DNA of 64,000 bases from Branchinecta lynchi (Eukaryota > Arthropoda > Branchiopoda > Anostraca > Branchinectidae), in the NCBI GenBank assembly GCA_023053575.1, contig JAKZAP010000001.1, positions 16,260,849 through 16,324,848 of the forward strand, written 5' to 3'. Every line of letters begins with the position of its first letter. Position 1 is the first letter of the stretch. The translations under genes were made by a program, and so were the position numbers. This document shows positions 25,601 through 31,400 of this stretch, piece after piece. The notes below the pieces were generated by a model. It made no database searches. It was given only the letters and a program-made list of their open reading frames with translations, and was not told the DNA's origin.

Positions 25601-28046
25601 GTAACAGTATCTACCGATACCATAGGCGTCATTCTTGCTTTCAAGTATACATCCAAATCGTTTATGTACATTGAGAACAATTTCGGTGACAGGCTACATC
25701 CTTGCTTTACCCCCAATGTTGACACGAACTCCTAAAAAAATTCCCTGCCAATTTTGCCACTAATTTTGTTAGACTATAAATTTCTGTTCAGGCTAGATCC
25801 TTGCTTTACCCCCAATGTTGACACGAACTCCCTAAAAAATTTCCCTGCCAATTTTGCCACTAATTTTGTTAGACTATACATTTCTATTAAAATTACAATA
25901 AACGGTTGTGGCAAACTTATTCCAATCAACTTTCTCACAATAATTCCCTATTTACATTGTCGGAAGCCCCTGTTAAATCCAGAAAATGCCACATATAATT
26001 TACCCCCCTTACTTTTTGTATATTTTACTATCGACACATTTAGAACTAAGATCTGATCTATTGTACTATATCCCTCGCTGAACCCAGCGTGTACCGAAGA
26101 AATTGTCTCATTCTCATTCAACCAAACATTCATTCTAAGGTCCAACACCTTTCCCGATCCCGATGAAAAATTTTCGATAATAAGTCTTATGGAGTTGTAT
26201 GAAAAAGTAGCATGCAGTAGTAACTGTTGCCACTGCATGCTACTACTAGCAAGCTGGATGCCACTGCATGCTACGTGCTACTACTAGCAAACTGGATGCT
26301 ACCACAGCCAGATTGGATACTTAAGATTAACCCAGTCGGAGGCATGTTAAAACAAAGTATTCCATCCGTACTACTACATATCAACACATGCTACTTTTTC
26401 GTACAACTACACAGTCAAAGAATGGGAGCGGTAATCCATAATATTGATATATGTATAACTTTCGAACGGGTGATCAGATCTTTATGAAACTTTGATATAT
26501 GGAAAGACTTCGTGTCTCAGAACTCTGATTTTAAGTCGGGACCCGATCCGGTGACTTTGGGGGAGTTGGGGGGAGGAACCAGAAATCTTGTGAAACGGTC
26601 AGAATGGAGGGATCGGGAAGAAATTTTGTGGGAAGAACAAGAACGAACCCTAGATAAATCAGTGACAAAAGTGGACCAGACCCTGTCACTGCGGGGGAGT
26701 TCGAAGAGGGTCCGGAATTCCTGTGATAGCCAGTTAAACAAAAATGGTCCTTCAGCCCAAGCTGACTGCGAATTATATTTGCCGGTGCAAAAAAAACTTA
26801 GGGTGATTCCACAAGTTCGTTTTTCCGACTTGAGCGGCTTTGAGCCTAAAGAGGACCCCCTTGCCAAGATGGGCCGAAATATAGCTCTAATAAAATTCAG
26901 CTGACGGATTTGTTTTGCACTGTCAAATATGAGCTAAGGTATTTCGAGATGTGCTAGTACGATGAACTTTCCTGGCACATTATATAGAGACCCGAATAAA
27001 CCGACGAGTTAACACATTTTCTGTCATGCGCTGACCCGACTTTAAATGCCATATCAGCTTCTAGCTCTTCATTGATCAACATTAGTTGCGTTTTTGCAGA
27101 TACCATGGTATCTGATACCACGGTCTAAAGTCCTTTTTGCAGTTATCGTGCTATCTGGCCAGTTATCGTGGTTGGTGGGAAATAAGTTCGGCACTTAGTG
27201 ATGTGACTGAACATCAGTTTTTCTTTTGGGTTAATTTCCAAAAGTGCAATTTCGGAAATTGTCGTTTTGCAGAGCAACCGTATATCAGATACCACGGTAA
27301 CTGCGAAAACGACTGACTGCAGATCCAGTTACCTAACAGATATCATGGTATCTGCACAAACGCAACTATTGTAAATAGTCAAAACCGCCTTGTCGTGTGT
27401 TAGTACCTTGAAGAGATAGTGTTATCTCTTACACTTACATTTCCCACCGATTATATGAGTGTTGCGAAAATATACTCAGTTGATCTACAGTGAAAAGTGG
27501 GAACAGGTTCGAGCGAGTCTAGTACAGGTTCGGTTGGAGTTATCCTGTTGACGTGGCGCTTTATTGCTCCAACCAGAAATTGATCGGATGGAGCAAGCTA
27601 GGCTATATGCCACCAGAAGTCGTGAGGTGGCACTGCTTTTTTTATCTCTTGTAATACTCTTGATGACCATCTCTCCTTGCCGATGCATAACCTCCGGCCT
27701 CTCCGGGTATCTAGCGGAAGAAAGGCAGAAAAGGTGTCTCAGCTGGTGCTGAAGATCGCGGTGGTTGATTGACACAGGATTTGAGTCGTTGAGTCTGAGT
27801 CGTACGGACACGCTTACTCCTTCTTCCCGAGGATCGCTGGCGTGTTTTGGACTTATTCATCTAAAGTATTGGGGCAGGATTTCGTTTAAATCCGGCTGAA
27901 TTTGTTTTCCAAGCGTTGGAAAGCACAGATTTACAGTGTTTCGTTTACAGGTATCCGACAGGGCTGAGGAAGGGATAGTTGAACAATCAATCGCTGATAT
28001 GCTTTACTTGATAGAAAACGAGGGAAAGCTTCGACTGGATTTGTAA
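7579..28046 (+). CDS. ash2: ash2 (ASH2L), COMPASS/MLL histone H3K4 methyltransferase subunit, complete gene
   Basis: Join 7579-7655, 10692-10870, 11294-11466, 11980-12172, 16404-16584, 18946-19127, 20466-20610, 21413-21551, 23952-24203, 27951-28046. This is 1617 nt, giving 538 residues; every junction is GT-AG and in phase. The product is the nuclear core subunit of SET1/MLL complexes that stimulates H3K4 methylation together with WDR5, RbBP5 and DPY30. Visible parts: PHD finger with ligands C24, C26, C39, C42, H47, C50, C69, C72; winged-helix region about 80-165 ([24 protein letters not shown]); basic linker about 210-232; conserved [30 protein letters not shown] about 285-507 in two halves; C-terminal [15 protein letters not shown], which fits the DPY30-binding helix. 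The length is close to the short human isoform. The complete PHD zinc-ligand set resembles the fly protein as I recall it. Introns are full of transposons but no exon is damaged. Confidence 0.95.
7758..8900. mobile_element. Foldback element in ash2 intron 1
   Basis: A long inverted repeat: about 7780-8045 is complementary to about 8240-8490. An outer pair (GCAGATACATCAGTCTAGTC near 7757, with its inverse near 8800) encloses everything. The arms contain many copies, in both orientations, of GTGCTAGACGTTTGAGCAC, itself nearly palindromic. The 8500-8900 part holds extra arm copies. No open frame. Confidence 0.75.
8901..10691. other. ash2 intron 1, remainder
   Basis: No gene or known repeat was recognised. 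There is a C-run followed by an A-run at about 10427-10449, and a small inverted pair near 9918-9965 (TTCAAGTATCT...AGATTCTTGAAG). The open frame over 10320-10574 is carried by the low-complexity run. Confidence 0.35.
10692..10870 (+). CDS. ash2: ash2 exon 2 (PHD finger)
   Basis: The acceptor is TTTTTCAG|C, and the exon ends at GCTC|GTAAGT in phase 1. It encodes [20 protein letters not shown] and [15 protein letters not shown], then the final zinc pair CKNC. With exon 1 this makes a complete C4HC3 PHD finger. Confidence 0.93.
10871..11293. other. ash2 intron 2
   Basis: Ends in TTCTTATTCACCAG. Nothing else recognised. Confidence 0.6.
11294..11466 (+). CDS. ash2: ash2 exon 3 (winged-helix region)
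   Basis: 57 codons after the split Q86: [15 protein letters not shown], then [20 protein letters not shown] and [12 protein letters not shown]. This corresponds to the DNA-binding winged-helix part of ASH2L. The donor is ACC|GTAAGT, phase 0. Confidence 0.93.
11467..11979. other. ash2 intron 3
   Basis: Contains a C-run (about 11891-11907) and ends in CATTTTTAG. No gene seen; the 11696-11878 open frame has no recognisable product. Confidence 0.5.
11980..12172 (+). CDS. ash2: ash2 exon 4 (end of winged-helix region)
   Basis: Starts [20 protein letters not shown] and runs to EFGLSGG. It aligns by eye with the VKTMSKERD...FGLLDQDLSNIGPAYD part of human ASH2L. The donor was chosen at GGGG|GTACTG (phase 1) because the next exon needs two bases to complete a Gly codon. 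A GTAACC five bases on is an alternative but breaks phase. Confidence 0.85.
12665..13410 (+). mobile_element. Family-A helentron-like element (diverged) in ash2 intron 4
   Basis: Starts ACAAGACCAAAGGTTTCGAT GGGATCCC with a GC-rich CCCAGCCCGGGGGATCCC insertion. It continues through core repeats (GCCGGATTCCGG at about 13078 and 13217) to the AAGTTTCATTAAAATATCTC and GAGAGTTACCGTGCTGACAG block. The terminal palindrome is missing here; a near match, TTTTGGATCCCAAAA, lies at about 13949-13963 beyond the next repeat. Confidence 0.75.
13440..13900. repeat. ATTCGGTA-rich repeat block
   Basis: Dense irregular repetition of GATTCGGTA/ATTCGGTATAATT with AGTTATCCAGAATCCCG. A shorter related block lies at about 39130-39345, also directly before family-A right-end sequence, so the two appear associated. 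Open frames here on the minus strand are repeat artefacts. Confidence 0.65.
13968..14700. repeat. Dispersed repeat ending in a C-run
   Basis: About 14399-14700 resembles about 38760-39000: both have a CTGCAA...CTGCCCTTTAATGTT-like stretch, then a GGTAACATT/GGTAGATT segment, a long C-run and AACGAAAAT. Family unknown. No coding potential recognised in the 71-codon frame at 14407. Confidence 0.5.
14700..15115 (+). mobile_element. Family-A core-repeat fragment
   Basis: Four core units with the GCCGGATTCCGR...GAACTA...GTCCGG pattern (near 14715, 14850, 14978, 15084). Neither element end is present. Confidence 0.75.
15335..15473. repeat. 47-bp tandem repeat, three copies
   Basis: GGTCGCTGAT starts at 15335, 15382 and 15429. 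Each unit carries GCAGTGGCCGCTGCATGRAAA and ACRAAATCAAA. Located in ash2 intron 4. Confidence 0.85.
15595..15965. repeat. Diverged tandem repeat with ACCGAATGCGG units
   Basis: Three diverged units near 15670, 15795 and 15895 share ACCGAATGCGG, GATACGGACT and CCGGTGGATTACC...TAACGAA. A distant relation to the ATTCGGTA block (its inverse TACCGAAT) is possible. Confidence 0.45.
16404..16584 (+). CDS. ash2: ash2 exon 5 (basic linker and pre-SPRY motif)
   Basis: The acceptor TTTGTAG|GC completes a Gly codon. The exon encodes [20 protein letters not shown] (likely nuclear-localisation basic stretch), then [20 protein letters not shown] and PDPHAPF, almost identical to the ASH2L consensus. The donor is TTTCAG|GTTAGA, phase 2. 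Confidence 0.94.
16585..17503. other. ash2 intron 5, first part
   Basis: Nothing recognised; open frames on both strands have no recognisable product. Confidence 0.35.
17504..18249 (+). mobile_element. Family-A helentron-like element, right end missing
   Basis: ACAAGACCAAAGGTTTCGAT at 17504, the GGGATCCCACAAAT box, about four core repeats (GCCGGATTCCGGGCGAACTA near 17962), then the ATCGACTATCACATTAGCTG and CCTAAATGTAGGGCTA blocks. It stops before the microsatellite and palindrome. Confidence 0.82.
18518..18613. other. Two adjacent long perfect hairpins
   Basis: GCCGTTCAGCCTTGTATGA (18518-18536) is exactly inverted at 18547-18565 with a 10-nt loop. Three bases later GTCTTTCTAGTCTC (18569-18582) is exactly inverted at 18600-18613, and its stem continues inward by four pairs after one A/A mismatch (GGGA with TCCC). 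Not a tRNA. Family unknown; could be a structured RNA, a foldback remnant or a transposon end. Confidence 0.6.
18689..18765. repeat. 41-bp tandem duplication
   Basis: TCAAATTATATTTTCAAGTT and the next 16 bases recur after 41 bp. A (TTA)n tract follows at about 18857-18873. Together with the hairpins this may be one uncharacterised element of about 18250-18880. Confidence 0.75.
18946..19127 (+). CDS. ash2: ash2 exon 6 (start of SPRY domain)
   Basis: The acceptor is TTTTTCAG|A. It encodes [20 protein letters not shown], then [20 protein letters not shown] and [12 protein letters not shown], matching the ASH2L SPRY start. The donor is CATA|GTAAGT, phase 1. Confidence 0.95.
19128..20465. other. 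ash2 intron 6
   Basis: AT-rich; nothing recognised. Ends CTATACTTTCAG. Confidence 0.5.
20466..20610 (+). CDS. ash2: ash2 exon 7 (SPRY)
   Basis: Encodes [40 protein letters not shown] and FGYSWRS. Conserved SPRY strands equal human [22 protein letters not shown]...GYDKFSYSWRS. The donor is TCAAG|GTACGC, phase 2. Confidence 0.95.
20611..21412. other. ash2 intron 7
   Basis: Contains a weak dispersed repeat at about 21245-21350 (TTCTTCCCGAGGTTACTGGC) that recurs at about 27775-27870 and 37205-37290. Nothing else recognised. Confidence 0.45.
21413..21551 (+). CDS. ash2: ash2 exon 8 (SPRY, end of first half)
   Basis: Encodes [40 protein letters not shown] and PTFKDK, matching human [32 protein letters not shown]...YKDK. 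The acceptor is TCGTGTAG|G and the donor GACAAG|GTACGT, phase 0. The acidic/Ser insert found in human between the SPRY halves is shorter here. Confidence 0.94.
21600..22830 (-). mobile_element. Family-B rolling-circle-like repeat, truncated
   Basis: In minus orientation it has first the CCTTGAG module (22540-22830: AAGCAAAACCC/CCTTGAG units) and then the module with CCAAGTTTCATCGTCC, CAAACTAACTTGG-like and G-run blocks (21640-22480). The better-preserved copy is 48190-49600. The hairpin end is missing; the element breaks off just beyond exon 8. G-runs at about 21830-21843 and 22083-22094. Confidence 0.6.
22831..23951. other. ash2 intron 8, remainder
   Basis: Long G-run at about 22952-22968. 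Otherwise nothing recognised. Ends TTTCTTTTAG. Confidence 0.4.
23952..24203 (+). CDS. ash2: ash2 exon 9 (second half of SPRY)
   Basis: 84 codons: [60 protein letters not shown] and [10 protein letters not shown]. These match human ALIKFKSYLYFEEKD...[42 protein letters not shown]. Phase 0 at both ends; donor GCG|GTAAGT. Confidence 0.96.
24345..26245 (-). mobile_element. Decayed non-LTR retrotransposon (LINE type 1)
   Basis: Reverse-transcriptase pieces in order on the minus strand: [20 protein letters not shown] with KGGKLYVAF (about 26090-25980), [20 protein letters not shown] (near 25700), [13 protein letters not shown] (the catalytic ADD box altered to EQD), then RILG...[14 protein letters not shown] and a C-terminal zinc motif [18 protein letters not shown] (24600-24660). 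The 3' end shows AATAAA and a (ATCTT)n tail near 24350-24370. Stops, frameshifts and the altered active site mean it is dead. The same family as 32525-35505. Confidence 0.85.
25691..25888. repeat. 99-bp tandem duplication inside the LINE
   Basis: AGGCTACATCCTTGCTTTAC at 25691 recurs at 25790 (99-bp period, few differences). It duplicates the QGCSLSP-coding stretch in frame (33 codons). Confidence 0.85.
26157..26440. mobile_element. Fragment of the CCCGATGAAAAATTT MITE
   Basis: CCCGATGAAAAATTTT at its left, then GTAGCATGC/GCATGCTACTAC blocks and ACATGCTACTTTTTCGTAC, as in the complete copy at 30622-30909. The right end is lost. Confidence 0.6.
26440..26900 (-). mobile_element. Family-B repeat fragment
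   Basis: TATAACTTTCGAACGGGTGA TCAG and the following GATCGGGAAGAAATTTTGTG are inverses of parts of 48700-48930. About 26747-26780 (CAGCCCAAGCTGACTGCGAA) also recurs at 63648-63667. Confidence 0.55.
27085..27366. mobile_element. MITE with GTTGCGTTTTTGCAGATA inverted ends
   Basis: GTTGCGTTTTTGCAGATACC at 27085 is matched by the inverse ending CAAACGCAAC at 27366. Internal ATACCATGGTATCTG-type palindromes repeat. TA directly flanks both sides (27083-27084 and 27367-27368), so a Tc1/mariner-type origin is possible. 282 bp. Confidence 0.75.
27367..27950. other. ash2 intron 9, last part
   Basis: Holds the dispersed repeat at about 27775-27870 (GGATTTGAGTC...TTCTTCCCGAGG) shared with 37205-37290. 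Ends in TCGTTTACAG. Nothing else recognised. Confidence 0.45.
27951..28046 (+). CDS. ash2: ash2 exon 10 (C-terminal DPY30-binding helix, stop)
   Basis: 31 residues [20 protein letters not shown] and [11 protein letters not shown], then [18 protein letters not shown] corresponds to human VVEHTLADVLYHVETE, the helix that contacts DPY30. An ATTAAA at 28313-28318 is a possible poly(A) signal, which would place the ash2 3' end over the last exon of the convergent gene. Confidence 0.93.
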   Translation, partial: VSDRAEEGIVEQSIADMLYLIENEGKLRLDL

Positions 28047-28336
28047 CGATCTTAAAACTGAACCATATTGTGCATTTCTTGTATGTTTTTGTACTGTGTT
28101 TCTAGTACAGCCCTTCTTCTTAGCCAACTTTCTTGTCACAAGCAAACAAGTCAGCATTTTCTCAAGGTTGGAAGTGAGGCCAGGAGCACTCACGTGCCGT
28201 TTAGTATGTGTCAAGTCCCTAGGCCATTTTTAACGAGGCTACCTGTCTGTGTAAATACGACTTCAGAAACAGCAGAGCTCTTAAGAAAAGATTTCAACGA
28301 TCAGATCCAACAATTAAAATCTATTCATCGCTGTGA

Positions 28337-28435
28337 TCATCGTCTTCCTTCTTCGTCGTCGCCGGATTCTGCCTCATCTTCACCGGATTCCGCCTCGCAT
28401 TCACCCGATCCAGCTTCCTCGTCTCCGGGAAGGTT
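28337..28435 (-). CDS. RRM gene, last exon (acidic tail and stop)
   Basis: The acceptor is CATTTCAG|AACCTTCCC on the minus strand. It encodes NLPGDEEAGSGECEAESGED and EAESGDDEEGRR, then TGA. Phase 0, as required by the preceding exon. The stop is 290 bp from the ash2 stop. Confidence 0.75.
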   Translation of the reverse strand, partial: NLPGDEEAGSGECEAESGEDEAESGDDEEGRR

Positions 28436-31400
28436 CTGAAATGAATGTTCTTTTGAAATGAAGATTCTTTAGGCCAGACCAGGAGGGGCTGGTATGAAAT
28501 CTGAGAGTTCGTAGATGGGCTCTGTCGCCCTATGTTTAGGGGGTGGGGAGAAATTAAGTGAAATGAATCAAGGGACGATTCCTTAAAAAAGATAATGCAA
28601 TAGTCGATTCAGGGGTAAGAGACATGCTAATTCCATATGGGATTTAAGCAGATTAAATACCATCCAGACGGGGGTGTAAAGATTTTTTAAGATTCATAGT
28701 GGACCTAAGCTTCCATACTCATATCTTTTAAAAGACTTTAACCTAACAAGACCAAAGGTTTCGATGGGATCCCAAAAATTCAATATCTGATCCAGACAAC
28801 TGGGTCTTGTCTTGGCCAGATCCAGTCTTCGCCAGACTCCTTGAACATTTTTACAATTAAAATTCAGAAACAGATTAAGGCCAAATAGCTAATCACCTGG
28901 GAAAACCAAGTTCAGATTTGGATTCAGCATGTGTGTTTACCCCTATAAGTCATATCTGTTTTGACGAAAACTTCCTGCCACTTCTGCCAATTTCCCGGTT
29001 CCGGCCGAACTCCAGAACTACTTGTCCGGCGATAAAAGAAAGCTCAAAGACGAAATCAGGGTATCTTCTTTCCCCAGTAATGAACATCTAGTCTACTTCA
29101 AATAGAAATTTAGCTTATAACAAATTTTCCGATTCCAGCCGGATTCCGGTCGAACTATATGTCCGGGTAAAATACGATTGTCACACAGGGACTCAGCATC
29201 TCTTCTTACCCCTAAATCGCGTATCTAATCAACTAGAAATAAAACTTTGACTTCCAACAGTTTTCCGGTTTTGGCCGGATTCCGGACGAACTACATGTCC
29301 GGGTAGAAACTTGTTTTCACATAAGTGTTCAGCATGTCTTCTTGCCCTAAATCAAACATCTAATCAACCTCAAATAAAACTTCTAATTTTGACAAACTTT
29401 CCGGTTTGGGCCGGATTCCGGTCGAAATACTTGTCCGTCGAGAAAATAGTTTTCACCGTCGTCTTCAGCATGTCTCCCTACCTCGAAATCGAACATTTAA
29501 TCAACTTCAAATAAAACTTTTACTTTCAACAAACTTTCCGGTTTGGGCCGGATTCCGGGAGAAATACTTGTCCATCGAGAAAATAGTTTTCACCATCGTC
29601 TTCAGCATGTCTTCCTACCCCTAAATCGAACATCTAATCAATTTCAAATAGAACTTTTACTTTCAACAAACTTTCCGGTTTGGGCCGGATTCCGGGCGAA
29701 ATACTTGTCCGTCGAGAAAATAATTTTCACCATCGTCTTCAGCATGTCTTCCTACCCCTAAACCGAACATCTAATCAACTTCAAATAAAACTTTTACTTT
29801 CAACAAACTTTCCGGTTTTGGCCGGATTCCGGGCGAACTACTTGTCCGATGACAAAATGGTTTTCACCATCGTGTTCAGCATGTCTTCTTACCCCATAAT
29901 CGACTATCACATTAGCTGTTTCAAAATATTTTGTTTGTCCCTTAATTTGAATCCCCTCCCCCACCCCTAAATGTAGAGCTACAAAGCCCATCTACGAACT
30001 TGACTGGTCCGACGACCCAACGAACCCTCACACCAAGTTTCATCAAAATATCTCATTCCCTTCGAGAGTTATCGTGCTTACAGACGGACGGACGGACGGA
30101 CGGACGGACGGACGGACGGACGGACAGACGGACAACTTTTGCGATGTCATAGGTATCCCTCCACTTACGTTTTGGGATCCCAAAAACACTGCAGGAGCGC
30201 AGAAAGGAGCTGCGCTGACTTCGGTTCAGCCATGGTATCTCATCCTCTCCACTCCCAAAATCCTCCCACCCCCCATACAAATGTTAGAAGTCGACCAGAA
30301 CGAGTGGTAAGTTCTAGGGTTCCCAAGCTCTGTCCCGTACCTACAAAACACGCTAGATATGCAAAATGTGTTGTTCCCTAGTTCGTGAAATATTTTAACG
30401 AAGCGTGAATTCTTTTAAGCGTGCTGACATTAGATACATATATTGCACTTTTTTCTGTTTGTTTGACAATAATCGCAAATTTGGTTAATAACCACGATAG
30501 TCGATCTTTACAATAAACTTTTGTCTTGCTATCATCAAGAAAAAGGCGAGACTGTAGGCTAGGGGTTATCAGCTTCACACCAGTCCCCACCTGGGTCAAA
30601 GTACAGGCCAAGTTTCTAGACCCCGATGAAAAATTTATCTCAAAATAGTACTTTGAAGTAGTACAAAAAAGTAGCATGCTGTACTAGCTGATGCTTCTAC
30701 AAGCTTCTACTTCAAGGCTACCGTGTTACTGCATACTACTATATGTTACTATTAGAAAGACTGAATGCTACTATGGCAAGACAGGTTGCTACCGGATACT
30801 ACTACTGATTGGACCAGTCTGAGGCACATTAAATGATAGTATTCTTTGCTATTACATAGTATTACATGTAACTTTTTCGTACTACGCAGGCTACAAATTT
30901 TTCATCGGGATGGGGTTTGTCGCCCTATGTATAGAGGGTGGAGAGAAATTAACTGAAATGAAAAAGAAATTAATTCAAACATTTGCTTTAAAGTCAGCTT
31001 GCATGGGCACAAGGAATATTTAACTGAAATGAATGAAGGGACGAAAACGAGTATTTTTAAAACGATAAGGCGATGGTCGATTCACGGGTAAGGAGACATG
31101 TTGATTCCATATCTGAAACTAGTTTTCTTGTCAGGCAAGGAGTTCGTCCGGAATCGGGCCGAAACCGAAAACTTGGTAAAAACAGAAGTTCATTATTAAG
31201 ACGGAAAACATTTTACCGATGTCGATTAGAGATGAGATGTAGGGGCAAACATACATGCTGAATTCATACCTGAGCCTGGTTGTCTCAGTTGTTGAGCCGC
31301 TTGACCGTAATTGTCAAAAACTACGGTGTAATTTGATGCCAAGTTCTGAAGCGGTTTATTAAGGATAAATAGTAACATGCTTATGGGTTGTCGAAGACCG

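Noticed and set aside
25429..25725. Functional reverse transcriptase
   Set aside because: The catalytic ADD is replaced by EQD, and stops, frameshifts and a 99-bp duplication break the frame.
28322..28440. Plus-strand Ser/Pro-rich frame (SSSSPDSASSSPDSAS)
   Set aside because: It is the antisense of the acidic tail exon of the minus-strand RRM gene, which has an acceptor, phase match and stop.
29311..29970. Overlapping 67- to 96-codon plus-strand frames with repeated GRIPGEILV motifs, also at 33667-34118
   Set aside because: These are the 137-bp family-A core repeats read in frame; 137 is not a multiple of three, so successive units shift frame, and the same DNA lacks any frame in other copies.
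30090..30134. CRISPR-like or satellite array
   Set aside because: A plain four-base microsatellite in a mobile element of a eukaryote; no spacers.
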